Assembly: GCA_038531745.1 (NCBI GenBank)
Contig: JBCBBJ010000014.1
Location: 14,430-78,429 of the forward strand
DNA: 64,000 nucleotides
Origin: CALLPQ01 sp038531745
GTDB taxonomy: Bacteria > Pseudomonadota > Alphaproteobacteria > Caulobacterales > Parvularculaceae
Reading direction: 5' to 3'
Both the position numbers and the translations under genes were made by a program. Shown piece after piece: positions 1 to 7,612 of the stretch. Numbering within the stretch: position 1 is the first letter of the stretch; each line of letters starts with the position of its first letter. The notes below the pieces were generated by a model. It saw nothing but the letters and a program-made list of their open reading frames with translations. It was not told the DNA's origin and made no database searches.

Positions 1-2
1 GG

Positions 3-1406
3 CGAGCTAAACGGGCGACCGTCAGGCAAAAAACCCGGCGCGCACCGCAGAGCAATGCCAAGGCCGACCGCAAGAAACCGGCGCGGCGACGCGCGGTCGA
101 CCGGCGTAAAGCCAACCCGGGCACGCACGGGCGAAAACGCCATTCTCGCGTTAAACCATTGCGGGTGCCGCCGGTCCTCGCCGTGCCAGCGGCGTATTTT
201 CTGCCTCTTTGGCGTCAGTTAAAGCAACTCGCCTCGGGCGTGATGACGGTTTGGCGCGGTGCCGAGGAAATTGACAGCCAGCTTTGGCGGGTATTCCGCG
301 TAGGCGTTGTGGCGGTTGACGGCGCGGTGCGCTGGTTGGCCGATACGATTATGGGCAGTCTTGTGGGCTTGGCCCGCTGGCTACCCACCCGGGCCGGGCG
401 GGGCTATTGCGCATTTTTTGGCCTTCTCATGCTGGTGAGCGGATTGTGGATCGCCGATGAAATCAGAACCTCTGACCGGCGCACGCTCGCACGCGGCAAT
501 CAGAACGCCAACTTTCCGGTGGCCCGTGACGGCAGCAATCCGATCCTTGCCCGCCTCGACGGCGATTATATTCGCCTGACCGATGTGGAGCGATCGGCCC
601 AACTGGCAGGATCGCTTGAAAAAGGGAAAACGCTGACCATCGGGGCGGAAAAGACCAGCACCCTGTTGAACGATCTGATTGACCAGCGTTTATTGGCGCG
701 CGCAGCAATTGATGCGGGGTTACACCGCGAGCCGGCGCTTGATGGGCAATTGGCTCTGGCGCGCGAACGGTTGCTCGCCGCCGCCTTCCTTGACCAACAG
801 ATTGCCCAAACGGTCACGCCCCAGCGGGTTGAACGTCTTTATACGGCGCAAGCTGATGTGACCGCGCTGGGTGAAGAAATCCGCGCCCGGCATATTCTGG
901 TTGAAACCCGCGCCGAGGCCATTGCCATCATCACCAAGATTGATCGGGGTGCTGATTTTTCAACCCTGGCGCGCTCCGTGTCTCTTGATCGCGGCACCGC
1001 GCCCCATGGCGGCGATATGGGCGTCATCACCCGCGATATGGTTTCCGATGAATTTGCTCGCATCGCTTTTACCGTGGACGCGGGGGCGCTCTCCCTTCCT
1101 TTCAAAACCAGCGAGGGCTGGAACATTGTTGAGGTGTTGGAAAAACGTAAAACCGAGCCGGTGGCCTTTGACGGTGTGCGCGGCGACCTGGAGCGGTTTC
1201 TGGAATTGCGCACCATTGATCGGACCCTCACCCGGTTGCGCGAAACCTATGACGTGACCCTTGTGCCTCAGAGCCGGCGTCCGGCGCCCGCGACGCCAGT
1301 ATCCAACGATGCCGACTTGCCGTTGGCGCTGGAACCAACATCAGAACCGGTTTCAGAGTCTGATCCTTCGCCTGCGCAAACCGCAAAACCCGAAACAATA
1401 CCGTAG
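3..1406 (+). CDS. Membrane-anchored parvulin-type peptidyl-prolyl isomerase, 5' end outside window
   Basis: Probable periplasmic foldase of the SurA/PrsA/PpiD kind. The parvulin core is clear: RHILVETRAEA opens it, followed by a GADFSTLARSVSLD helix, HGGDMGVI and a TSEGWNIVEVLEKRK end strand. Before it lies one hydrophobic segment (YCAFFGLLMLVSGLW), which would anchor the protein with the isomerase outside the cytoplasm. The reading frame is open to the left edge and encodes a very Arg/Lys-rich tail there. The only possible start inside the window is the TTG at 159, so the true start is probably off the window. The C-terminus is a Pro/Ser/Glu-rich tail. It could equally be called a PpiC-domain protein; the exact subfamily is not decidable. 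The downstream Nudix gene follows after 63 bases on the same strand. Confidence 0.8.
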   Translation, partial: RAKRATVRQKTRRAPQSNAKADRKKPARRRAVDRRKANPGTHGRKRHSRVKPLRVPPVLAVPAAYFLPLWRQLKQLASGVMTVWRGAEEIDSQLWRVFRVGVVAVDGAVRWLADTIMGSLVGLARWLPTRAGRGYCAFFGLLMLVSGLWIADEIRTSDRRTLARGNQNANFPVARDGSNPILARLDGDYIRLTDVERSAQLAGSLEKGKTLTIGAEKTSTLLNDLIDQRLLARAAIDAGLHREPALDGQLALARERLLAAAFLDQQIAQTVTPQRVERLYTAQADVTALGEEIRARHILVETRAEAIAIITKIDRGADFSTLARSVSLDRGTAPHGGDMGVITRDMVSDEFARIAFTVDAGALSLPFKTSEGWNIVEVLEKRKTEPVAFDGVRGDLERFLELRTIDRTLTRLRETYDVTLVPQSRRPAPATPVSNDADLPLALEPTSEPVSESDPSPAQTAKPETIP

Positions 1407-1469
1407 ACGAACGATTAACCAATTCTTTTCATCGGCCCTTAATAGGTTGGGCGCAAATTAGGCAAGAAG

Positions 1470-1883
1470 ATGGCGAAAACGGTTTATGTGGCCGCCGGGG
1501 CGCTGATTGATCGGGACGGGCGTGTCCTGCTTGCACAGCGGCCTGACGACAAATCCTATGCCGGCCTGTGGGAGTTTCCCGGGGGTAAAGTCAAAATCGA
1601 TGAACGTCCGGGTACGGCACTTGCCCGGGAGTTAAAAGAGGAATTGGGTATCGATACGGATCAATCGTGCTTTGCACCCTTCGGCTTTGCCACGGATGAT
1701 TTAGAAGATATTCACATTTTAATCTTATTGTTTTTGTGTCGAAAATGGACAGGAACACCGACGGCTTTAGAACAACAAACCCTTAAATGGGTGGAACCGG
1801 AAACGCTTCACACTTACCCGATGCCGCCGCCTGACCGTCCCCTCGCGGCCCAACTGAGAGACTTGTTATGTTTCAACGCGTAA
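1470..1883 (+). CDS. mutT: Nudix hydrolase, MutT-like
   Basis: Small Nudix pyrophosphohydrolase of 137 residues, close to the usual MutT length. The Nudix box is intact: GKVKIDE, seven residues, then RELKEELGI, which matches Gx5Ex7REUxEExGU and supplies the metal-binding glutamates. The preceding LWEFPGG is typical of MutT proteins that hydrolyse 8-oxo-dGTP to its monophosphate and so limit AT-to-CG mutation. The substrate is inferred from family resemblance; other Nudix enzymes share the same box. The last 16 bases overlap the start of a pilin gene in another frame, so the two are probably co-transcribed. The ribosome binding site is weak (AAGAAG directly before the ATG). Confidence 0.85.
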   Translation: MAKTVYVAAGALIDRDGRVLLAQRPDDKSYAGLWEFPGGKVKIDERPGTALARELKEELGIDTDQSCFAPFGFATDDLEDIHILILLFLCRKWTGTPTALEQQTLKWVEPETLHTYPMPPPDRPLAAQLRDLLCFNA

Positions 1884-2056
1884 AACAGTCACTGGCCACT
1901 TTTGCCCAAAATGAAGACGGCGCAACAGCAATTGAATATGGTCTCATTGCCGGGTTGATTGCCCTTGTGATCATCGCGTCGGTGACGGGTGTGGGCAATA
2001 ATATGAGCACCGTTTATAATAATATTGGGGATGCAGTAGAGGACGCCACCAGTTGA
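1868..2056 (+). CDS. Flp/Fap-type (type IVb) pilin
   Basis: A 62-residue protein with the full plan of a Flp pilin: a short charged leader ending in Gly, then ATAIEYGLIAGLIALVII, with the Glu at position 5 of the mature form and the hydrophobic assembly helix. A TadV/CpaA-type prepilin peptidase would cleave after the Gly; the mature pilin would be about 44 residues. No tad/cpa secretion genes are in the window, so the gene is an orphan here. The start codon lies inside the end of the Nudix gene and is preceded by GAGAG, which suggests translational coupling. A strong hairpin terminator follows 45 bases after the stop. Confidence 0.9.
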   Translation: MFQRVKQSLATFAQNEDGATAIEYGLIAGLIALVIIASVTGVGNNMSTVYNNIGDAVEDATS

Positions 2057-2100
2057 TCTTGCATCCAGCCAGGGCGAACGCCCGCGCAAGCCACAGCACA

Positions 2101-2134
2101 AAAAACCCCGCATCTAACATGCGGGGTTTTCTTT
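2101..2134. terminator. Bidirectional intrinsic terminator between the pilin gene and rplS
   Basis: The arms AAAACCCCGCAT and ATGCGGGGTTTT form a perfect 12-bp stem with a 5-base loop. An A run precedes the stem and a T run follows, so it can stop transcripts from both sides. It sits exactly between the convergent pilin (+) and rplS (-) genes. Confidence 0.9.
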
Positions 2135-2142
2135 GATCTGAT

Positions 2143-2514
2143 TTATTTTGCCGGTCTGCGGTCGACCTTCTTTTCCTTGATCCGGGCCGACTTGCCGCGC
2201 CGTTCGCGCAGATAATAGAGCTTGGCCCGGCGCACCTTACCGCGGCGCACCACCGTAATTGAATCGACCAGCGGCGAATAGATTGGGAAAACCCGCTCAA
2301 CCCCTTCACCGAAGGAGATTTTGCGCACCGTAAAACTCTCATTCAGGCCGCCGCCCGACCGCGCGATGCACACGCCCTCATAGGCCTGGATCCGCTCGCG
2401 CTCGCCTTCGCGCACTTTTACGTTCACGCGCAGGGTATCGCCGGCGGCAAAATCAGGCACCTCTTTGTTGAGGCTCTCCATCTCTTCTTTTTCGAGCTGT
2501 TCGATAATATTCAT
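2143..2514 (-). CDS. rplS: 50S ribosomal protein L19
   Basis: Ribosomal protein L19, located at the interface of the large and small subunits. The sequence contains the family signature block from FAAGDTLRVNVKVREG through RIQAYEGVCIARSG to VRRGKVRRAKLYYLRERRGK. The length of 123 residues is normal. It overlaps the end of trmD by four bases (ATGA), which indicates translational coupling and matches the common bacterial trmD-rplS order. The usual upstream partners rpsP and rimM are not beside trmD here. Confidence 0.98.
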   Translation of the reverse strand: MNIIEQLEKEEMESLNKEVPDFAAGDTLRVNVKVREGERERIQAYEGVCIARSGGGLNESFTVRKISFGEGVERVFPIYSPLVDSITVVRRGKVRRAKLYYLRERRGKSARIKEKKVDRRPAK

Positions 2515-3275
2515 GGCCTGGTCTTTCTGTTGTTCTTGGGGCGCGCGATAGGACCGTTTTCCGTCTCGTTTTTATCCGTCTGGTACCTGTCAAAAAGGTC
2601 CGGTCGTCGTGTGCGTGTTATTTCTTCTGCCTTTCGGTGCCGCCATTCGGCGATCTTTTTGTGGTTGCCCGATTGAAGTACTGCCGGAACGCGTAATCCT
2701 TCCACGGTGCGCGGGCGGGTATACTGAGGATATTCCAGTAAGCCTTGGGTAAAGCTTTCCTCGCCCAGTGATTGCGCGGAGCCTAATACGCCGGGGATCA
2801 GCCGAACGCAAGCCTCAACCATGGCCATGGTGGCAATTTCACCGCCCGCCAGAACAAAGTCGCCCAAGGAGATTTCCTCGATGGGACGCGCCTCAAAAAA
2901 TCGTTCGTCAATGCCCTCGAACCTGCCGCAGACAAAAACGGCCCCAGGGCCGGCGGCAAGACGCTGGGCTGTGGTCTGGTCAAACGGCGTGCCGCGCGGT
3001 GACGGGCACACAATGGGCATATCTGCGGGCATGTCCGTGCGTGCCGCCGCCCCATCAAGGGCGGCCAAAAGAATATCAGCGCGCATCACAAGACCGGCGC
3101 CGCCCCCCGCCGGCGTGTCATCAACAGACCCATAACGATTATCCGCATGGTCGCGGATATTGTGGGGGCTAAGCGACCAATACCCATCATTGAGACCCCG
3201 GCCAATGACGCCCAACCCTAAAGCGCCAGGAAACATCTCGGGATAAAGGGTCAATATTTGTGCTTGCCAGGCCAT
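2511..3275 (-). CDS. trmD: tRNA (guanine-37-N1)-methyltransferase
   Basis: TrmD transfers a methyl group from S-adenosylmethionine to N1 of G37 in tRNAs reading CNN codons, which prevents +1 frameshifting. The SPOUT trefoil-knot motifs are all present: GRFEGIDERF, EISLGDFVLAGGE and LLEYPQYTRP. The 254 residues fit the family, with a short basic tail after the folded part. The ATG start is preceded by GAGGC. The stop overlaps the rplS start (ATGA). The gene is transcribed divergently from dapB, with about 100 bases between them that must hold both promoters. Confidence 0.97.
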   Translation of the reverse strand: MAWQAQILTLYPEMFPGALGLGVIGRGLNDGYWSLSPHNIRDHADNRYGSVDDTPAGGGAGLVMRADILLAALDGAAARTDMPADMPIVCPSPRGTPFDQTTAQRLAAGPGAVFVCGRFEGIDERFFEARPIEEISLGDFVLAGGEIATMAMVEACVRLIPGVLGSAQSLGEESFTQGLLEYPQYTRPRTVEGLRVPAVLQSGNHKKIAEWRHRKAEEITRTRRPDLFDRYQTDKNETENGPIARPKNNRKTRP

Positions 3276-3376
3276 GGCGCCTCAATTGCCGGTTGTTGGG
3301 GAAAATGCGGGAAATTTCGCGCGGTCTTGCCCGCATGATGCCCCCCTGTTAGCCACAACACAGCACCCGATCAAGA

Positions 3377-4246
3377 ATGGCCATCCCAATGCCCGCACGA
3401 GACGCCGCTGCTGCGACCCCGTCCCCGAACTTCTCTTTGCTCATTACTGGCGCCAGTGGCCGGATGGGCCGGGCCGTGGGGGCGCTCGCGCTTGCCAATC
3501 CGGTAATCACGGTGGCCGCGGCAATAGACCGGCCCCACAGCCCGGTATTGGGATCAGATTTTGGCAGTCTGGCGGGCGAGGCCGCTTGCGGCGTGAGCGT
3601 CGGCAGTGACCTTCACACCGCGTTGTCGGTCAGCGCTGGCCCGGCGCCGCGCGTCATCATCGATTTTTCAACCCCGGCGGCAAGCCTTGAAACGCTAACG
3701 CAGGCAGTCGCCCATGACTGCGCGCTTGTGGTAGGCACAACCGGGTTCGCGCCCGCCGATGATGCGCGTTTCGCGCAGGCCGCCGAGGACATCCCGATTG
3801 TAAAATCAGGCAATATGAGCACCGGTATCGCCATCCTCTCCGCCCTGGTGGCGCAGGCAACCCGGCACCTGCCCGAATTCGATATCGAAATTACCGAGGC
3901 GCACCATCGCCATAAAATCGATGCACCTTCAGGCACAGCGCTGATGCTGGGCGAAGCGGCGGCCGAGGGGCGAGGCCGCAAGCTGGCGGACCTGCGCACC
4001 AAGCCGCGCGACGGTATCACCGGTGCCCGGGCGGAGGGCACCATCGGTTTTTCGGTTATTCGCGGCGGCGGTATTGTGGGCGACCATTCGGTGATGCTTG
4101 TCTCGGAAACGGAAACTCTGACGCTGTCTCACCATGCCATCGACCGCAGCCTGTTTGCCGATGGGGCGTTGCGTGCTGCCACCTGGCTCGCGGTAACAAC
4201 GCCGACACCGGGGCTTTACGCCATGAATGACGTGTTGGGCCTATGA
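3377..4246 (+). CDS. dapB: 4-hydroxy-tetrahydrodipicolinate reductase
   Basis: DapB reduces 4-hydroxy-tetrahydrodipicolinate with NAD(P)H in the diaminopimelate/lysine pathway, supplying peptidoglycan and lysine. The N-terminal Rossmann motif ITGASGRMGR, the VVGTTGF strand and the catalytic block EAHHRHKIDAPSGTA are clear. The length of 289 residues includes an N-terminal extension of about 20 residues before the Rossmann strand. A second in-frame ATG at 3389 could also be the start; neither has a strong ribosome binding site. It converges on a TonB receptor gene with only 8 bases between the stops. Confidence 0.96.
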   Translation: MAIPMPARDAAAATPSPNFSLLITGASGRMGRAVGALALANPVITVAAAIDRPHSPVLGSDFGSLAGEAACGVSVGSDLHTALSVSAGPAPRVIIDFSTPAASLETLTQAVAHDCALVVGTTGFAPADDARFAQAAEDIPIVKSGNMSTGIAILSALVAQATRHLPEFDIEITEAHHRHKIDAPSGTALMLGEAAAEGRGRKLADLRTKPRDGITGARAEGTIGFSVIRGGGIVGDHSVMLVSETETLTLSHHAIDRSLFADGALRAATWLAVTTPTPGLYAMNDVLGL

Positions 4247-4254
4247 CCCCGCCG

Positions 4255-6516
4255 CTATAAGGCGAGGCGCAACCGGACGCCATAAGTTGCAACCTGGCCT
4301 GGCGCAGCAACACTGGCACCCGGCGTAAAGAAATTGCGGGTCTCGTCATAATCGCTATTGGTGATATTCCGTCCCCAGACGGCGACTTCCCACGGACCAT
4401 CCTGGGGCCCAACAGCCAGCTGTGCGTTCACCAGCCAATAGCCATCAACCCGAAAATCCGGGCCCAGTAAGGGCAGTTCGAGGCTGGAGCGATAGGCGTA
4501 ATTTATCCCCGAACGCACAACAAGGCCGCCAGCCACCGGCAACGCATGGTCAAGTGCCCCCTGATAGGTCAGCGCCGGAAAACCCAGGGCCTGGCCCGCC
4601 CGATCAACAAACACCGCGCTGCCCGCCGTCCCCGTGCCCGCGATATCAAGATCGGTAAAACGCTGGAACGTGCCTTCTTTATAGCCAAGCGTTTGGCTGA
4701 TCGTCAGCTGATCGGTAATCTGCCAGACAAACTCGCCTTCAGCGCCATAGATCGTGCTTTCCGGCGCATTGACGATACGCCCCACAATGGCGCCCGTAGC
4801 CTCGTCAAAGATCGCGGACTGTACCTGCTGGTCCTGATAGTCATAATAAAAGCTTGTGAGATTAAACCGTACACGGCTGTTTAACGTGGCTTTCACCCCC
4901 ACCTCAATGGCATTCAGACGTTCTTCCTCGAACGGATCAACGGCCCGCGGGTTCAAGGTGTTATAGGCGGTAAACCCGCCCGACTTTACGCCGCGATTAT
5001 AACTTGCATAGACGAGGAGATTGTCCGTTGGCGTTATCTCAAGGGCGGCGCGGCCCGTTAAGGCGTTCAATGACTGGCGCCGCGTTTCAAGCGTGCCATC
5101 AAGACTGCCATTGGCGAAATTGAACGGGCCAAACCCGCTGGCAAACGTACCAAGATCATTGAGCTCGCGATTTTCATCCTCATACCGCAAGCCACCGATA
5201 AGCCGGACCTGATCGTTCAGCTGATATTCCGCTTGCCCAAAAATGCCGATGGTGCGCACGTCGCTGTTATAGGGTGTTGAAACCGCAAAGCCGGGGCCAA
5301 AGCTGGCCACAAAATCCGACTGGTAAAGCTCCTCAAGATATTCCACCGAGCCATAGAGCCCTGCGGTCCAGACCAATCGGTCGGCGGCCGTTGACCGCAG
5401 CCGAACCTCGTGGGTTGAGACGTCAATATTGCTCTGGAAGAACACATCTGCCGCCCCGAGACTATTGGCATCAAAGTCATTGAATTCGGTGCGCTCAAAA
5501 TGCTCATAGCTCCCCACATAAATCAGATCAACCGTACCCAGATCAACGGTCAGTGTGGCGCTGCCCCCGATGCCGGTATTGTCGCGGAACGGCGCCTCAT
5601 CGGTGGTCAGCCCGGTGACAGTGGCAAATTCTTCGCTGATGCCAAAGCTGGTTTCGCGGCGGCCCGCATGAGCCAGGGCGCCGCCAAAGGCGCTGTCTTC
5701 GAACAATTGCAGGCCAAGCCCGTCGGATTGATCCCGGTTGCCATGGACGTTTACCAGCAACAGGGAATTGCGGCCCAGATCAATCTCCACCAGGGCGCGG
5801 GCAGCAAACCGGTTGGCATCACCCAACGTTTGTCCGGTTTCGCGGTTGATCTGCCAGTCGCCCCCTTGTGTTGCGGTGGCGGCAAGGCGCGCCCGCACCC
5901 CGTCTGTGATGGGGCCGGACACATAGCCTTGTGCGGCCACCCGGCCAAACCGTCCCGCCTCAACGGTCAGGCCCGCGGCAAACGCCTGCGTAGGTCGATT
6001 GGAGATCAGCTTGATCGCCCCGCCGGTTGTGTTGCGGCCATAAAGCGTGCCCTGGGGCCCGCGCAAAACCTCCGCCCGCGCCACATCAAACAAGACCCCT
6101 TGTGTTGTCACCGGCACCGGATAGGCAACATCGTCCACATAAATCCCAACGCTTGGCGCGTTTAGCGTGGCATAATCGCGAAAGCCGATGCCGCGCAGGG
6201 AAAATGACGGTTGGGCGCTGCCAAACTGATTTTCGATTTCCAGATTGGGGGTGATATTTTCCAGCGCATTAATCGTCGCGACCCCCTTTTCGATCAGGGC
6301 ATCGCCGGTGAACGCGGTAATGGCAATACCCACATCTTGCGCCCGTTCTTCGCGGCGCCGGGCGGTGACGATGATCTCCTCCAAACCGGGCGTGTCCGCC
6401 TCAATGGCGGGGCTTGTGCCGGTTTGGGAAAAAGCGGGTGCAGAACAGAATGGCGCTGAGCACAGCGCGGTGGTGGAAAACAACATGGCAAACACATGCC
6501 GGGCGGATACGACCAT
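4255..6516 (-). CDS. TonB-dependent outer-membrane receptor
   Basis: A 753-residue outer-membrane receptor that would import a scarce ligand with energy from TonB-ExbBD. It has a signal peptide with Cys/Ala-rich hydrophobic core, a TonB-box-like LEEIIVTAR, then a plug domain with SFSLRGIGFRDY, VGIYVDDVAYP and VLRGPQGTLYGRNTTGGAI. The rest is beta-strand-rich barrel and ends in a short hydrophobic strand. The plug resembles the large group annotated CirA/FhuA-like in Alphaproteobacteria; the ligand cannot be told. The downstream neighbour is dapB (convergent). Upstream, past a 280-base gap, is the end of an ABC peptide-import operon on the same strand, so a functional link is possible but not shown. 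Confidence 0.93.
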   Translation of the reverse strand: MVVSARHVFAMLFSTTALCSAPFCSAPAFSQTGTSPAIEADTPGLEEIIVTARRREERAQDVGIAITAFTGDALIEKGVATINALENITPNLEIENQFGSAQPSFSLRGIGFRDYATLNAPSVGIYVDDVAYPVPVTTQGVLFDVARAEVLRGPQGTLYGRNTTGGAIKLISNRPTQAFAAGLTVEAGRFGRVAAQGYVSGPITDGVRARLAATATQGGDWQINRETGQTLGDANRFAARALVEIDLGRNSLLLVNVHGNRDQSDGLGLQLFEDSAFGGALAHAGRRETSFGISEEFATVTGLTTDEAPFRDNTGIGGSATLTVDLGTVDLIYVGSYEHFERTEFNDFDANSLGAADVFFQSNIDVSTHEVRLRSTAADRLVWTAGLYGSVEYLEELYQSDFVASFGPGFAVSTPYNSDVRTIGIFGQAEYQLNDQVRLIGGLRYEDENRELNDLGTFASGFGPFNFANGSLDGTLETRRQSLNALTGRAALEITPTDNLLVYASYNRGVKSGGFTAYNTLNPRAVDPFEEERLNAIEVGVKATLNSRVRFNLTSFYYDYQDQQVQSAIFDEATGAIVGRIVNAPESTIYGAEGEFVWQITDQLTISQTLGYKEGTFQRFTDLDIAGTGTAGSAVFVDRAGQALGFPALTYQGALDHALPVAGGLVVRSGINYAYRSSLELPLLGPDFRVDGYWLVNAQLAVGPQDGPWEVAVWGRNITNSDYDETRNFFTPGASVAAPGQVATYGVRLRLAL

Positions 6517-6584
6517 GGAATAAACCTAATCAAATGGGGGTTGCATCGCCTGTTCGGCAATATCGTAAGGGGCCTGCCCGTCAA

Positions 6585-6600
6585 ATGATCACGAGATCAT
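6585..6600. promoter_or_regulatory. Perfect inverted repeat upstream of the TonB receptor gene
   Basis: ATGATC, a 4-base spacer, then GATCAT lie about 70 bases before the receptor start. The position and symmetry suit a dimeric regulator, but no regulator is identified. The 280-base gap around it (6517-6796) holds no credible gene, only this site and a hexamer repeat. Confidence 0.35.
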
Positions 6601-6743
6601 CCGTAGGCGCCGGTGCTGGCCGTTATGGTGGCTGGTTTGGGCCTAGACAAAAGCCGGGGACAAACCGGGCGACTGTTCGTCGCGCCATCCCAAATGGATA
6701 TCACAAGACGGACAAAAGGCAACGCCAGCGATATGTCAGGCGC

Positions 6744-6785
6744 ATGCACATGCACATGCACATGCACAGGCACATGCACAGGCGC
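6744..6785. repeat. Hexanucleotide tandem repeat, about seven units
   Basis: Seven consecutive 6-base units based on ATGCAC: four identical, then AGGCAC, ATGCAC and AGGCGC. The array ends about 11 bases from the stop codon of the alpha/beta hydrolase gene and lies outside any supported gene. Such arrays can change unit number by replication slippage. Confidence 0.85.
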
Positions 6786-6796
6786 AGAGCGCCCTC

Positions 6797-7612
6797 TCAA
6801 GCGCCCCGTAGAAAGGGCAAAACGGCGTGCACAAAACCGGCAGGATCATCCCAGTGTAGAGAATGAGCCGCCTCATTTAGCGTCACGATTTGCGCCACTG
6901 GCATGGCCAAAAGATCTCGCGCGCCTTGTGTACCGGCGAAAAACCTGTCGCACCCGCCATGGACGATCAGCGCCGGGCAGGTGACCTCTTGCGGCTGTGC
7001 GGTAAGGGTTTCGGCAAAGAGCGCCTCAATTTGTGCCACAAAATCCGCCGCTGTCTGGCCATGTTCCATGGCCGAAGCCATTTGCGCTGCCGCCAGGACC
7101 GCGCGGCTATCCTCAAAAAATTTCGGGGCAAAAAGCCACTGGAAGAGGACGCGGTACCAGAGTGTTTCTTCATCGGCTGCCGCCAGAACCTGGCGCAAGC
7201 GCGCTAAATCGGTAAGCGCCTGGCGCATGGGTGCGGGCATTGACGCTGCGCCGCCCGCCATTACCAAACGGGAAATTCGGGTGGGAAACCTCGCTGCCAA
7301 CTCCATGGCCAGCGACGCCCCCATGGAATGGCCAAGCACCCTTACCGGGCCCTTCGTATAATGATCAATTAAGGCCGCATAATCACCAACCATCTTGGAC
7401 AGATTGATCGTCTCCCCGGGGTGGAGAGTGGTTTGCCCGCACCCCTGATTATCGGGCATAATCAGCCGAAATTCCGTACCCAGAGGGCCCACGATCGGTC
7501 CCCAGCTGCGGTTGTCGCTGGCCAGACCGGCAAGGAGGAGGAGTGGCGGCCCATCGGGGTTGCCCCCCTCCACCACATGGTAGGATGCATGCTTGCCCTT
7601 AAACACTGCCAT
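6797..7612 (-). CDS. Alpha/beta-fold hydrolase
   Basis: Cytoplasmic serine hydrolase with a complete catalytic triad: nucleophile elbow GHSMGAS, acid in HGGCDRFF and histidine in NEAAHSLHWDD. The HG-type oxyanion region is seen in LLLLAGLASDNRSW. The ATG at 7612 is chosen because AAAGG lies about 8 bases upstream; a start at 7651 would overlap the ABC gene by 53 bases, this one by only 14. It is the last gene of the oligopeptide-type ABC import operon, which suggests that it hydrolyses an ester, lactone or amide in the imported compound. That link is inference; the fold alone does not give the substrate. Confidence 0.85.
   Translation of the reverse strand: MAVFKGKHASYHVVEGGNPDGPPLLLLAGLASDNRSWGPIVGPLGTEFRLIMPDNQGCGQTTLHPGETINLSKMVGDYAALIDHYTKGPVRVLGHSMGASLAMELAARFPTRISRLVMAGGAASMPAPMRQALTDLARLRQVLAAADEETLWYRVLFQWLFAPKFFEDSRAVLAAAQMASAMEHGQTAADFVAQIEALFAETLTAQPQEVTCPALIVHGGCDRFFAGTQGARDLLAMPVAQIVTLNEAAHSLHWDDPAGFVHAVLPFLRGA

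Noticed and set aside
6744..6785. Tandem repeat as a CRISPR array
   Set aside because: Units are 6 bases with no spacers, and no cas gene is present.
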